Assembly (NCBI GenBank): GCA_036564245.1
Contig: DATCKU010000073.1
Location: forward strand, 62,001-126,000
Origin: Thermasporomyces sp036564245
GTDB lineage: Bacteria > Actinomycetota > Actinomycetes > Propionibacteriales > Actinopolymorphaceae
DNA: 64,000 nucleotides
Direction: 5' to 3'
Positions 8,525-17,991 of this stretch are shown here, in pieces (positions within the stretch are counted from its first letter, which is position 1; the number at the start of each line of letters is the position of its first letter). A program made the position numbers and the translations under genes. The notes under the pieces were generated by a model. It was not told where the DNA came from. It made no database searches and was given only the letters and a program-made list of their open reading frames with translations.

Positions 8525-11500
8525 CTACGCGGCGTCGACCGGCTTGCCGTATCCGCCACCGCCCGGCGTCTCGATGACGAGCACATCGCCCGCTCCGCAC
8601 TCGACGGAGTCGGCACCTGCCATCTCGACGATGGTTCCGTCCGCCCGCTCGACGTAGTTGCGACCCAGAGCTCCCGGCTCTCCACCCGCCATGCCGTACG
8701 GAGGAACCCTGCGATGGCTGGAGAGCGTGGACACCGTCACCGGCTCGGTGAACCGCAATCGACGGATCGCCCCGTCACCGCCTCGCCACCGGCCGGCGCC
8801 GCCACTACCCCGCCGGATCGCGAACTTCTCCACCACGACAGGGAACCGCCACTCGAGGACCTCCGGATCGGTGATCCGGGAGTTCGTCATGTGGGTCTGG
8901 ACGACCGACGCGCCGTCGAATCCCGCTCCTGCGCCGGATCCCGAGGCGACCGTCTCGTAGTACTGGTACCGCTCGTTGCCGAACGTCACGTTGTTCATCG
9001 TCCCGGACCCCTCGGCCTGGATGCCCAACGCCCCGTAGAGAGCACCGGTCACCGCCTGCGAGGTCTCGACGTTGCCGGCGACGACGGCCGCGGGGAACTC
9101 CGGTGCCAGCATCGACGGCTTCGGTACGACGATGCGCAACGGACGCAGACATCCGTCGTTGAGCGGGATGTCGTCGGCGACGAGTGTGCGGAAGACATAC
9201 AGCACCGCCGCCTTCGCCACGGAGGCCGGCGCGTTGAAGTTCGTCTCGAGCTGCGGCGAGCTTCCCGTGAAGTCGATGGTCGCCGTACGCTCCTCCCGGT
9301 CCACCGTCACCTTGACCTTGATGATCGCGCCGGAGTCCATCTCGTACGCGTACTCGCCGTCGTGCAGCGCGTCGATGACCCTTCGCACGGACTCCTCGGC
9401 GTTGTCCTGTACGTGTTTCATGTACGCCTGCACGACGTCGAGACCGACCCGCTCGATCATCGCCCGGATCTCCTGCACTCCCTTCTCGCTCGCGGCGATC
9501 TGCGCGCGCAGGTCGGCGATGTTGGTGTCCGGATCGCGTGACGGGTAAGGCGCTTCGGTGAGAAGCCGGCGAGTCTCCTCCTCTCGGAACCGCGGCCTGC
9601 CGTTGTCACCGGTGCCGTCGACCAGCAACCAGTTGTCGAACAGCACGCCTTCTTCTTCGACGGTTCGGCTGAGCGCCGGCATCGAACCAGGACTGATCCC
9701 ACCGAGCTCGGCGTGATGTCCGCGAGACGCGACGAAGAACAAGAGCTTGGGCTTCGACGGCTGGGCGTTGGCAGCTCCCGCCAAAGACTCGGACGTGTCC
9801 GAAGGGGTCGCATCGGCTTTCCCAGCGGATGACGAGTTCTCGGCTGCCTCGTCGAAGACCGGCGTCACCACCGTGATGTCGGGAAGATGCGTGCCGCCGC
9901 GGTACGGATTGTTGACCGCATAGATGTCACCGGGCTTCATGGTGTCGCCCCGGTGCTTGATGACCTCCTGCACGCTCGCACCCATCGACCCCAGGTGCAC
10001 GGGGATGTGGGGGGCGTTCGCCACCAGGTTGCCCTCGGCGTCGAACAACGCGCAGGAGAAGTCGAGGCGCTCCTTGATGTTCACCGACTGCGCAGTGGCC
10101 TCCAGCCGTACGCCCATCTGCTCGGCGATCGACATGAAGAGGTTGTTGAAGATCTCCAGCATCACCGGGTCGACCTCGGTCCCGAGCTCCTCGGTCTCGA
10201 CCGCTTCCCGAACCCGCTCGATCTCCAGGTGGCCAAGCTCGGTGAGACGGGCGGACCACCCCTCGTCCACCACCGTCGTCGCGTTGGCTTCGGCGATGAT
10301 CGCCGGTCCGGTGACGACCTCGTCCGGGTGCAGCTGCTCGCGCCGGTAGAGCGGGACGTCACGCCACGTTCCGCTTGTGTACATGCGTACCGTGTCGACC
10401 GGACCACGCGCGCCGGGTTCACGTTCAGCGATGCTGGAGAGGTCAGGCTGCTCGCTCACCCCGATCGCCTCGACCGCCACGGCCTCCACGATCAACGGCT
10501 GGTCCATGAGGTAGGTGTAGGTGCGCCGATAGTGGGCCTCGAACTCCTGCACCATCTCGTCCGGCGAGGCGAGGAGCACCGGAATGGCGGTGTCGGTGCC
10601 CTTGTAGCGCAGGTGGGCCCGACGAACGAGCTTGACCCGCTCCTCCGGTATCCCCTGGTCGAGAAGCTCGTCGCGAGTCTGCTGGGCGAGCGCGTCGGCG
10701 ACCTGGGTGAGCCGCGGCATGACCGCTTCGTCCAGGAGTGCCTCGATCGACTGCTCTCGCATCGTCGTCGTGTCGGCGAGCCCGATTCCCAACGCCGACA
10801 AAACTCCCGCCAAGGGTGGGATGAGGACCCGCCGAATGCCCAACGCGTCGGCCACCGCACAGGCATGCTGCCCACCGGCCCCACCGAACGTGGTGAGCAC
10901 ATACCCCGTCACGTCGTGACCCTTCTGCACGGAGATCTTCTTGATCGCGTTCGCCATGTTGGCGACCGCGATGGCGAGGTATCCCTCGGCCACCTGTTCC
11001 GGCGTGCGGTCGTCGCCGGTCGCCGCCCTGATCTCTCGGGCCAGCTCGGCGAACTTCTGTCTCACCACGGCAGCGTCGAGCGGCTGGTCACCGGAAGGTC
11101 CGAAAACCTTGGGGAAATGCGACGGCTGGATCCTGCCCAACATGACGTTCGCGTCGGTCACGGTGAGCGGACCACCGTTGCGGTAACAGGCCGGTCCCGG
11201 ATCCGCGCCGGCCGAATCGGGTCCCACGCGGTAGCGACTGCCGTCGAAGTGCAGGATCGACCCGCCGCCTGCGGCGACCGTGTGGATGTCGAGCATGGGG
11301 GCGCGTAGTCGTACGCCTGCGATCACCGTGCTGAACACACGCTCGTACTCCCCCGCGTAGTGCGACACATCGGTCGACGTCCCGCCCATGTCGAAGCCGA
11401 TGACGTGGCGATAGCCGGCGAGCTCGGACATCCGTACCATGCCGACGATCCCGCCGGCCGGACCCGAGAGAATCGCGTCCTTGCCACGAAAATGCCCCGC

Positions 11501-12325
11501 TTCTGCCAGACCTCCGTTCGACTGCATGAACGCAAGGCGTACACCGGAGAGCTCGGTCGCCGTCTCGTCGATGTAGCGACGCAGCCCGGGCGAGAGGTAC
11601 GCGTCGATCACGGTGGTGTCGCCCCGCGGCACGATCCGCATCAACGGGCTGACCTCACTGGACAACGACACCTGCGGAAAGCCGATGCACCTGGCGAGCT
11701 CGCCGATCTCGTGCTCGTGCTGCGGATACAGGTGACTGTGCAGGCAGACGACGGCGACCGCTCGGATGCCGGCGTCGTACGCCTCACGCAGCTCGGGTTC
11801 CAGTCGGTCCAGGTCGGGCGGGCGTACCACGGTTCCGTCGGCGAGGATGCGCTCGTCGACCTCGATCACGCGTTCGTAGAGCAGGTCGGGCAGGACGATG
11901 TGCCGGTCGAAGATCCGCGGCCGGTTCTGGTACCCGATGCGGAGTACGTCGCCGAAACCTGCGGTGATGACCAGCACCGTGCGCTCGCCGGTGCGTTCCA
12001 GCAGAGCGTTCGTCGCCACTGTCGTACCCATCCGGACCGACTCGACGAGCTCGGCAGGCACCGGTTGGTCGGACGGTACGCCGAGGATCCTGCGGATGCC
12101 CTCCACCGCAGCGTCGCGGTATCGAGCGGGGTCCTCGGACAACAGCTTGTGGGTACGCAGCGTCCCGTCGGGTGCGCGCGCCACGATGTCGGTGAACGTG
12201 CCACCTCGGTCGATCCAGAACTGCCAGCGGCCACCCTCCCAGTCGCCTCCTCCGCCACGACCCTCGGCTGGTCGCGCGGCTTCGGCTCCCCGTCGGGCCG
12301 CTCCGGCGTCTCCCCTCTCGCTCAC
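8525..12325 (-). CDS. Fused hydantoinase A/B (5-oxoprolinase-type) enzyme
   Basis: This is an ATP-dependent amide-ring hydrolase of about 1266 residues, the size of a fused 5-oxoprolinase. The N-terminal HyuA half (about 1-700) starts with FWIDRGGTFTDIVARAPDG and contains the actin-fold motifs VRMGTTVATNALLER and GFDMGGTSTDVSHY. The HyuB half (about 715-1266) starts near VDPVMLEIFNNLFMSIAEQM and contains FSCALFDAEGNLVANAPHIP. Substrate could be 5-oxoproline, a hydantoin or a related ring, and cannot be told apart from sequence. I propose GTG at 12325 because the conserved region starts about 30 residues later and the total length fits; the SD-like AAGGA is very close, so the start is uncertain. 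It is divergent from the exported sulfatase. Confidence 0.88.
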   Translation of the reverse strand: MSERGDAGAARRGAEAARPAEGRGGGGDWEGGRWQFWIDRGGTFTDIVARAPDGTLRTHKLLSEDPARYRDAAVEGIRRILGVPSDQPVPAELVESVRMGTTVATNALLERTGERTVLVITAGFGDVLRIGYQNRPRIFDRHIVLPDLLYERVIEVDERILADGTVVRPPDLDRLEPELREAYDAGIRAVAVVCLHSHLYPQHEHEIGELARCIGFPQVSLSSEVSPLMRIVPRGDTTVIDAYLSPGLRRYIDETATELSGVRLAFMQSNGGLAEAGHFRGKDAILSGPAGGIVGMVRMSELAGYRHVIGFDMGGTSTDVSHYAGEYERVFSTVIAGVRLRAPMLDIHTVAAGGGSILHFDGSRYRVGPDSAGADPGPACYRNGGPLTVTDANVMLGRIQPSHFPKVFGPSGDQPLDAAVVRQKFAELAREIRAATGDDRTPEQVAEGYLAIAVANMANAIKKISVQKGHDVTGYVLTTFGGAGGQHACAVADALGIRRVLIPPLAGVLSALGIGLADTTTMREQSIEALLDEAVMPRLTQVADALAQQTRDELLDQGIPEERVKLVRRAHLRYKGTDTAIPVLLASPDEMVQEFEAHYRRTYTYLMDQPLIVEAVAVEAIGVSEQPDLSSIAEREPGARGPVDTVRMYTSGTWRDVPLYRREQLHPDEVVTGPAIIAEANATTVVDEGWSARLTELGHLEIERVREAVETEELGTEVDPVMLEIFNNLFMSIAEQMGVRLEATAQSVNIKERLDFSCALFDAEGNLVANAPHIPVHLGSMGASVQEVIKHRGDTMKPGDIYAVNNPYRGGTHLPDITVVTPVFDEAAENSSSAGKADATPSDTSESLAGAANAQPSKPKLLFFVASRGHHAELGGISPGSMPALSRTVEEEGVLFDNWLLVDGTGDNGRPRFREEETRRLLTEAPYPSRDPDTNIADLRAQIAASEKGVQEIRAMIERVGLDVVQAYMKHVQDNAEESVRRVIDALHDGEYAYEMDSGAIIKVKVTVDREERTATIDFTGSSPQLETNFNAPASVAKAAVLYVFRTLVADDIPLNDGCLRPLRIVVPKPSMLAPEFPAAVVAGNVETSQAVTGALYGALGIQAEGSGTMNNVTFGNERYQYYETVASGSGAGAGFDGASVVQTHMTNSRITDPEVLEWRFPVVVEKFAIRRGSGGAGRWRGGDGAIRRLRFTEPVTVSTLSSHRRVPPYGMAGGEPGALGRNYVERADGTIVEMAGADSVECGAGDVLVIETPGGGGYGKPVDAA

Positions 12326-12390
12326 GTTCCTTAGTGCAACACACACCAAACGGCAGGAAGAACTGCCCCGTCGGCGGGTCGAATCGGGCC

Positions 12391-12402
12391 TTGGTATACA
12401 AA
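12391..12402. promoter_or_regulatory. GTATAC-centred palindrome between the hydantoinase and sulfatase genes
   Basis: TTGGTATACAAA is a near-perfect dyad in the 149-base divergent intergenic region. Its core resembles operators of GntR/FadR-type regulators, which often contain GTATAC or GTATNATAC. No such regulator is encoded beside it. It could control one or both flanking genes; this is inference from symmetry and position. Confidence 0.3.
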
Positions 12403-12474
12403 GCAGGCTGTGCTCGGGAGCACCCAGAGTCCCGAGACGTTCACCCACAGCGTGTTCGACCATGGGGGGTATGC

Positions 12475-13980
12475 ATGTCGGCGACACATCATCCGGGCCC
12501 GGAGGACGAGCTCGAGCCGTCCATGCCAGGCCAGACGTCGGAGCCGGGCCCAAGACGAGTGAGCAGACGACATCTGCTGGGAGGCGTCGCGGTCGCGGCA
12601 ACCGGCGCCCTGGCTGCCACGGTGGGGTGGTCCTTGCGGTCTCGCCACTCGACCGTGCATTCGACGTCTGCACCGCCACCCGGATCCCGTGGACTCGGCG
12701 GGCAGCGACCGAACGTGCTGCTGATCGTGACCGACGACCAGCCGAAGCACACCGAGTGGGCGACGCCAACGGTGCGGAGCTGGCTGGGCGACCACGGTAT
12801 CCATTTCACTTCGGCCTACGCCACGACGCCGCTTTGCTCTCCGTCGCGAGCGTCGATCTTCTCTGGCCGGTACGCCCACAACCACGGCGTACGCGACAAC
12901 GGCCATCCGTACAACCTCGACCAGCACACCACCGTGCAACGCCACCTGAAGGACGCAGGCTATCGGACCGGGCTCTTCGGGAAGTACCTCAACTCGTGGC
13001 ACCTCGCCGACCATCCGCCGCACTTCAGCGAGTGGGTCATGCTCCGGCCGGGATACGTCGACTGCGATTACAACGTCAACGGCGAAGTGCAGCAGATCCC
13101 CGGCTACAGCACGACGATCCTGCGCGACCACTTGCTCGACTTCCTCGAGCGGTCGGCATCCGACGACACGCCGTGGTTCGCGATCTTCACGCCGTACGCA
13201 TCACACGAGCACAACATCGCCGAGCCGGCGTATGCAGACCTCGACGTGCCGGACTGGTCCGGCAGGCCGTCCATCTGGGAGACGGACTTAAGCGACAAGG
13301 TCGCGTGGGCCGACTACGCGGTCCCCCGCCCTGGCAAGGGCAGGGCGTTTCGGACGAGGCAGCTGCGCACGCTGCGTTCCGTCGACGACGCGGTGCGGGC
13401 GATCCGGAGGAAGCTCGAGGAGCTCGGGCAGCTGGACAACACCCTGGTGATCTACATCTCCGACAACGGTTTCTCCTGGGCAGATCACGGCTTGGTGGGA
13501 AAGGCTGTGCCGTACCGCCCGGTGTACGAGGTGCCGCTCTACATGTCGTGGCCGCGCGGTGGACTGAACTCAGGCCGGGTCGACGACCGGATCGTCGCGA
13601 ACATCGACATCGCCCCGACGATCCTGGAGGCCGCGGGGGTCGAGCCGGAGACGCCACAGGACGGTATGTCGCTGCTGTCGAACGCTCGGCGCGACCACAT
13701 CCTTCTCGAGTGCTGGCGCTGGGGTGGCGGTACGGGCATCCGCAAGACCTGGGCGTCGTACGTCAGCAGGACCCAGCACTACCTCGAGGTGTATGACCTG
13801 CACACCGACAACACTGGCGACGAGGTGGGAACCGGGCGGGTCCTTGCCCGTGAGTACTACGACCTCGCTCGGGATCCGTACCAGCTTCAGAACCTGCTCT
13901 GCAAGGCGACGCCGGCGCGGGAACGCGAGCTGGGAATTCCCGCGCTCGCCAAGCAGCTCGCCATCGACCGCGCCAGCTGA
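12475..13980 (+). CDS. Tat-exported sulfatase (type I, formylglycine)
   Basis: This 501-residue sulfate-ester hydrolase carries a twin-arginine signal (VSRRHLLGG, residues 29-37, then a hydrophobic run). The mature enzyme starts with the metal-binding block PNVLLIVTDDQPKHTEWATP. The sulfatase signature C-x-P-S-R occurs as C121-S-P-S-R, so C121 is the predicted formylglycine. YISDNGFSWADHG supplies further metal and substrate contacts. I chose ATG at 12475 because GGGGGG lies five bases upstream; longer upstream readings lack a signal peptide. Tat export fits an enzyme modified by cytoplasmic formylglycine-generating enzyme before secretion. The substrate is unknown. It is divergent from the hydantoinase, with no obvious functional link. 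Confidence 0.9.
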   Translation: MSATHHPGPEDELEPSMPGQTSEPGPRRVSRRHLLGGVAVAATGALAATVGWSLRSRHSTVHSTSAPPPGSRGLGGQRPNVLLIVTDDQPKHTEWATPTVRSWLGDHGIHFTSAYATTPLCSPSRASIFSGRYAHNHGVRDNGHPYNLDQHTTVQRHLKDAGYRTGLFGKYLNSWHLADHPPHFSEWVMLRPGYVDCDYNVNGEVQQIPGYSTTILRDHLLDFLERSASDDTPWFAIFTPYASHEHNIAEPAYADLDVPDWSGRPSIWETDLSDKVAWADYAVPRPGKGRAFRTRQLRTLRSVDDAVRAIRRKLEELGQLDNTLVIYISDNGFSWADHGLVGKAVPYRPVYEVPLYMSWPRGGLNSGRVDDRIVANIDIAPTILEAAGVEPETPQDGMSLLSNARRDHILLECWRWGGGTGIRKTWASYVSRTQHYLEVYDLHTDNTGDEVGTGRVLAREYYDLARDPYQLQNLLCKATPARERELGIPALAKQLAIDRAS

Positions 13981-14042
13981 GCGTGCGGCTCAGTGGGCCG
14001 GCCCTCGTCGAGCCGCAGGTCGTCAGCGAGCCGCAGGTCTTT

Positions 14043-14078
14043 GGGGGTGCACTACGTGTCGGCAGGTGTTGCACCCCC
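14043..14078. repeat. Palindromic repeat element, copy 1
   Basis: A perfect 9-base inverted repeat GGGGGTGCA (14043-14051) and TGCACCCCC (14070-14078) encloses ACGTGTCGGCAGGTGT. The loop sequence and the TTGCACC half recur in the elements at 14123-14190 and 62994-63111. Confidence 0.6.
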
Positions 14079-14122
14079 ACATGACCTCGTGGAGGCCCAC
14101 CAGGGTTCAGGCACGGCACTTT

Positions 14123-14190
14123 GACCACCAGGTGATTTGGGGGTACGACACGTGTCGGTACGTGTTGCACCTCCGAATGATCTGGTGGTC
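14123..14190. repeat. Palindromic repeat element, copy 2
   Basis: Outer arms GACCACCAGGTGATT (14123-14137) and AATGATCTGGTGGTC (14176-14190) pair at 13 of 15 positions. They enclose CACGTGTCGGTACGTGTTGC, which is close to the core of copies 1 and 3. The structure would fold as a long hairpin in either strand. Confidence 0.6.
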
Positions 14191-14337
14191 CCCTCGCCGT
14201 CTCACATTGCGTACATATCGATCTTCCACAACCTGAGAAAAACGATCAATTACGGTGGTTCGGCCAAACCGCGGGAGGTGGCTCATCGGCGCAGCGGCGC
14301 CCGCGCGAGTTCCTCACCGGTGAGCTGACTCCTCCTG

Positions 14338-14436
14338 AACAGCCGGCCGCTGCAGGACCGCAGGCCGCTGTAAGGAGCCCCCTGGTACCTGCAGGAAGCC
14401 GCCGACCACTGCGGCAAACAGCCGACCGCTGCAGGA
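14338..14436. repeat. Short degenerate direct repeats rich in CTGCAGG
   Basis: A 20-base unit at 14338-14357 recurs with one mismatch at 14417-14436. Related CCGCTG and TGCAGGA pieces lie between and after them. The array precedes the 3' end of the GNAT gene and has no coding signal. Confidence 0.5.
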
Positions 14437-14516
14437 GGCCTCCGTTGCCGGAAACTGCCGGATCTGCCGGAAGCCAGCAGTCGCTGCTGCCGGTCCGTGC
14501 AGGACCATCGACCGCT

Positions 14517-15362
14517 TCAGAAGAGGACCGTCATGAACGTCGTGGCCTGCGTGAAGCCGACCCGCGCGTACGCCCGACGGGCGGCGATGTTGAAGCTGTT
14601 GACGTACAACGTCGCCACCGGGGCCACCTCACGCAGTCCGGCCAACACCACGGCAGCGACCCCGGGAGCGGCAAGACCCTCGCCACGCCGGTCGGGGCGC
14701 ACCCACACCCCCTGGATCTGGAACGAATGCGGCGTCGCGATTCCGATGTCGGCCTTGAACACGACGCGCCCGTCCTCGATCCGTGCAAACGACCGGCCGC
14801 TTCGCAACAGCTGGGCGACCCGCGCGCGGTACGACCCGTCGCCTTCGTGAATCTCCGGCGACACGCCCAGCTCCTCGGTGAAGAACGCGACACTCGCCTC
14901 GTAGATCGCATGGAAGTCGTCGAGACTCGCCCTGCGCACCAACGGATCGGGCTCCACCAGCGGCATGTCCCGCATGACGAGGAAGGGCTGCTCTTCGCGC
15001 ACACCACGGGCCGGACCCCATTCCGGCTCCAGCTCCTCCCACAACGGAGCCACGGCATCTCGTGGCCCCCACAGCGAGGAGCAGTGTCGGCCGGTACGAA
15101 TGGCGCGCTCGGCGAAGGCTCTCACCGCAGCCGGAGTGGCACAGACCGGTACGAGGTTCGCGCCGGAGTAGCACAGCGAGACCAGCCTGCCGCGTTCGCT
15201 GTAACCCCAGAGCTCGCCGCCAATGCGGCGGACGTCCGAGCCGGCCGCCCGGATCCGGGCGTCGACGAACGCGTTCGTCACCGGGTCGGCGTCGACGACC
15301 CGGCGGATTGCCCGCATGTCCTTCTGTCGCAGGAGACGCGCCCGCTCAGTCGCCTGAAGCAT
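14517..15362 (-). CDS. GNAT family acetyltransferase with N-terminal DUF4081-like domain
   Basis: This 281-residue cytoplasmic protein is predicted to transfer an acyl group from acyl-CoA to an unknown amine. Residues about 1-130 form the DUF4081-like half (NAFVDARIRAAG, ELWGYSERGRLVSLCYSGAN). Residues about 145-281 are a GNAT fold, with GVWVRPDRRGEGLAAPGVAA as the acetyl-CoA pyrophosphate-binding loop and YVNSFNIAARRAYARVGF near the end. The ATG at 15362 follows GAGGGGGCG. It lies 56 bases downstream of ispG on the same strand, as in many actinobacteria, so it is probably co-transcribed with the dxr-protease-ispG group. A role in isoprenoid metabolism is not shown. Confidence 0.85.
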   Translation of the reverse strand: MLQATERARLLRQKDMRAIRRVVDADPVTNAFVDARIRAAGSDVRRIGGELWGYSERGRLVSLCYSGANLVPVCATPAAVRAFAERAIRTGRHCSSLWGPRDAVAPLWEELEPEWGPARGVREEQPFLVMRDMPLVEPDPLVRRASLDDFHAIYEASVAFFTEELGVSPEIHEGDGSYRARVAQLLRSGRSFARIEDGRVVFKADIGIATPHSFQIQGVWVRPDRRGEGLAAPGVAAVVLAGLREVAPVATLYVNSFNIAARRAYARVGFTQATTFMTVLF

Positions 15363-15418
15363 TCCGCCCCCTCACGCGGAGGTACGCCACGCACCAGGGG
15401 CTCATCCCAGGGCGTCGA

Positions 15419-16579
15419 CTACACCACCTCGACGCTTGGGGAGCCGGACGGCACCCCGGCACCTTCCATCTCCTTCGCTATCCGGGTCGCTTCCTCAATC
15501 AACGTCTCCACGATCTCGTGCTCGGGCACCGTCTTGATGACCTCGCCCTTGACGAAGATCTGGCCCTTGCCGTTGCCGGAGGCGACACCGAGGTCGGCTT
15601 CGCGGGCCTCGCCTGGACCGTTCACGACGCAGCCCATGACGGCGACCCGAAGCGGCACCTGCATACCCTCCAGGCCAGCCGTCACCTCGTCGGCAAGCTT
15701 GTAGACGTCGACCTGCGCCCGGCCACACGAAGGGCACGAGACTATCTCCAGTCTGCGCGGGCGAAGGTTGAGTGACTCGAGAATCTTGATGCCGACCTTC
15801 ACCTCTTCCACCGGAGGTGCGGACAGCGAGACCCGGATCGTGTCGCCGATGCCCTTGGACAACAGCACCCCGAAGGCGACCGCGGACTTGATCGTGCCCT
15901 GGAAGGCGGGGCCGGCCTCGGTCACGCCCAGGTGGAGCGGGTAGTCGCAACGCTCGGCCAGCATCTCGTACGCACGAACCATCACGACCGGATCGTGGTG
16001 CTTGACCGAGATCTTGAAGTCCCTGAAGCCGTGCTCTTCGAACAGACTGGCTTCCCACAGCGCCGACTCGACGAGTGCCTCGGCGGTCGGCTTGCCGTAC
16101 TTCTTGAGCAGCCGGGGATCCAGCGAGCCCGCGTTGACCCCGATCCGGATCGACACACCGGCCTCGGACGCGGCCTTGGCGATCTCGGCCACCTTGTCGT
16201 CGAACTTCTTGATGTTGCCCGGGTTGACCCGGACGGCGGCGCAACCGGCGTCGATCGCAGCGAAGACGTACTTCGGCTGGAAGTGGATGTCGGCGATCAC
16301 CGGGATCTGGGACTTCTTCGCGATCGCCGGCAGCGCCTCGGCGTCGTCCTGACTCGGCACCGCGACTCGTACGATGTCGCACCCTGCGGCGGTGAGCTCG
16401 GCGATCTGCTGCAGCGTGGCGTTGACGTCGGTCGTGGGCGTCGTGGTCATGGACTGCACCGAGATCGGCGCATCGCCTCCGACGAGCACCTTGCCCACGC
16501 GGATCTGCCGCGTCTTGCGACGCGGTGCCAAGGTCGGTGGCGGCGTGGCCGGCATCCCAAGATCAACGGCAGTTGTCAC
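15419..16579 (-). CDS. ispG: 4-hydroxy-3-methylbut-2-enyl diphosphate synthase
   Basis: The product has 386 residues, normal for IspG (GcpE), the [4Fe-4S] enzyme that converts methylerythritol cyclodiphosphate to HMBPP in the MEP isoprenoid pathway. The N-terminal TIM-barrel region contains VGGDAPISVQSMTTT and GCDIVRVAVPSQDDA. The cluster ligands are the two cysteines of SCPSCGRAQVD and the cysteine of GCVVNGPGEA in the C-terminal third. The start is GTG at 16579 with GGGAGAGGG nearby. It is 122 bases downstream of the site-2 protease gene and upstream of the GNAT gene. Together with dxr it puts two MEP-pathway enzymes in one cluster. Confidence 0.97.
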   Translation of the reverse strand: MTTAVDLGMPATPPPTLAPRRKTRQIRVGKVLVGGDAPISVQSMTTTPTTDVNATLQQIAELTAAGCDIVRVAVPSQDDAEALPAIAKKSQIPVIADIHFQPKYVFAAIDAGCAAVRVNPGNIKKFDDKVAEIAKAASEAGVSIRIGVNAGSLDPRLLKKYGKPTAEALVESALWEASLFEEHGFRDFKISVKHHDPVVMVRAYEMLAERCDYPLHLGVTEAGPAFQGTIKSAVAFGVLLSKGIGDTIRVSLSAPPVEEVKVGIKILESLNLRPRRLEIVSCPSCGRAQVDVYKLADEVTAGLEGMQVPLRVAVMGCVVNGPGEAREADLGVASGNGKGQIFVKGEVIKTVPEHEIVETLIEEATRIAKEMEGAGVPSGSPSVEVV

Positions 16580-16701
16580 GATCGCCCTCTCCCTTGTCGT
16601 TCCTCATGACCGTGTCGTGTGGCCATTGCGAGCCGCGCATGGCGCCAATGCCATGTCTCGGTCGCACCAACGCTCCACACCTGGTCATTGTCGCCTTACC
16701 T

Positions 16702-17991
16702 TCAGCCAGGCAACCGCACCGGGTTCACGATGTCGGCATAAATCAGCAAAACCCCCATGACGACGAGGACACCTGCGACGGCGTACGCGATCGGCAGCGC
16801 CTTCGCCACGTCGACGTAGCCCGGATCCGGACGTCGGAAGAGCCGCGCCACGGCTCGCCGCAGCGCCTCGTAGATCGCCCCCGCAATGTGCCCACCGTCG
16901 AGTGGCAGCAGCGGGATGAAGTTGAACAGGGCGACGAAGAGGTTGAGGGCGGCAAGCCATTGAATGAAGCCCGCGATCCGGTTCTGCACGGGCACCTCGT
17001 CTGCCGTGGCGATCTCTCCCGCGACCCGGCTGGCACCGATGATGCTCATCGGGCTGTCCAGCTCACGCTCGTCGCCGAACGCCGCACGGGCCACCCCGAC
17101 CATGCGTTCGGGTATGTGCAGCATGGCCTCCGCCGTGCGAGCAGTGAGGTCGCCCATCGTGGCGAAGACCGCGCCCACACTTTGACGCTCGTGGACCACC
17201 AGAGGGCTGATGCCGAGGTAGCCCACGCGCTCGGTCTCCGACGGGTTGTCGAGCTTCGGCCGGTCCTGCGCGATCAGCGTCGCGTGCAGCGTGAGCTCAC
17301 GGCCATCGCGCTCGACGACGATGCTGGCCGGTCCGGCACCCTTCGACCGGATCAACGTGGAGACCTGTTCCCACGAGGTCACCGGCGTGCCGTTGAACGC
17401 CACGAGCCGGTCACCCGGCTGGAACCCCGCCTGCTTGGCAGGTGAGAGCTGGTCGCCTGGCCGGCAGTTGCGTCCCTGCTCGGACACCGGGATCACGCAG
17501 TCGGGCACCCCGTTGACGATCGGCTTGGGAACGTTGATGCCGAAGCCCATGAGCACGATCGCGAAGAGCAGGATCGCCAGGAAGAAGTTCATGAGCGGTC
17601 CACCACTCATGATGATGAGCTTCTGCCACCACTTCTTCCGGTAGAAGAGCCGGTGCTCCTCACCCGGCGGCGTCTCCTCTGCCGACGACTGCCGAGCCTC
17701 CTCGATGAGGGTCTGGAACGGACCGGTGCTCGAGCGTCGCACCCTGCCGTCCTCCGCCGGAGGGAACATCCCGATCATGCGGACGTATCCACCGAGCGGG
17801 ATCCACTTGATGCCGTACTCGGTCTCCCCTCGCCGGCGCGACCACAGCGTCTTGCCGAAACCCACCATGTACTGCGTCACGCGTACGTCGAAGAGCTTCG
17901 CGGGCACCATGTGCCCGACCTCGTGAAGCGCGATGGATACCAACACGCCCACGAAGAACACCGTGGCTCCGGCAAGCGCGATCAGGTCCAT
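16702..17991 (-). CDS. Site-2 intramembrane zinc metalloprotease (M50 family, Rip1/RseP type)
   Basis: This is a membrane protease of 429 residues. H23-E24-V-G-H27 (HEXXH) lies in the first transmembrane helix. A periplasmic-side insertion of about 200 residues includes a PDZ domain (near PAKQAGFQPGDRLVAFNGTP). Near the C-terminus PLLPLDGGHIAGA holds the third zinc-ligand Asp, followed by a last membrane helix. Such enzymes cut anti-sigma factors and other membrane substrates in regulated proteolysis. The ATG at 17991 has GGGGAGG upstream and lies inside the last codons of dxr, overlapping it by 10 bases, so translation is probably coupled. The dxr-protease-ispG order is standard in actinobacteria. 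Confidence 0.95.
   Translation of the reverse strand: MDLIALAGATVFFVGVLVSIALHEVGHMVPAKLFDVRVTQYMVGFGKTLWSRRRGETEYGIKWIPLGGYVRMIGMFPPAEDGRVRRSSTGPFQTLIEEARQSSAEETPPGEEHRLFYRKKWWQKLIIMSGGPLMNFFLAILLFAIVLMGFGINVPKPIVNGVPDCVIPVSEQGRNCRPGDQLSPAKQAGFQPGDRLVAFNGTPVTSWEQVSTLIRSKGAGPASIVVERDGRELTLHATLIAQDRPKLDNPSETERVGYLGISPLVVHERQSVGAVFATMGDLTARTAEAMLHIPERMVGVARAAFGDERELDSPMSIIGASRVAGEIATADEVPVQNRIAGFIQWLAALNLFVALFNFIPLLPLDGGHIAGAIYEALRRAVARLFRRPDPGYVDVAKALPIAYAVAGVLVVMGVLLIYADIVNPVRLPG

Larger units (their letters stand above)
13981..14516. other. Gene-free, repeat-rich spacer between the sulfatase and a GNAT gene
   Basis: No convincing gene is seen. From the left it holds a 13-base direct repeat CGAGCCGCAGGTC (14009-14021 and 14027-14039), two palindromic elements (14043-14078 and 14123-14190), an AT-richer stretch with GCGTACATATCGATC at about 14209-14223, and a GC-rich segment with repeats of a CAGCCGRCCGCTGCAGG unit. 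Confidence 0.6.

Noticed and set aside
9887..11308. Open frame of 473 codons on the plus strand inside the hydantoinase gene
   Set aside because: It has no family motif and is composed of His/Arg/Asp-rich shadow sequence. The minus-strand gene is full length and conserved.
14314..14508. Minus-strand frame of 64 codons in the repeat region
   Set aside because: The product is a repetitive LQRPAV sequence generated by the DNA repeats. There is no ribosome site or family similarity.
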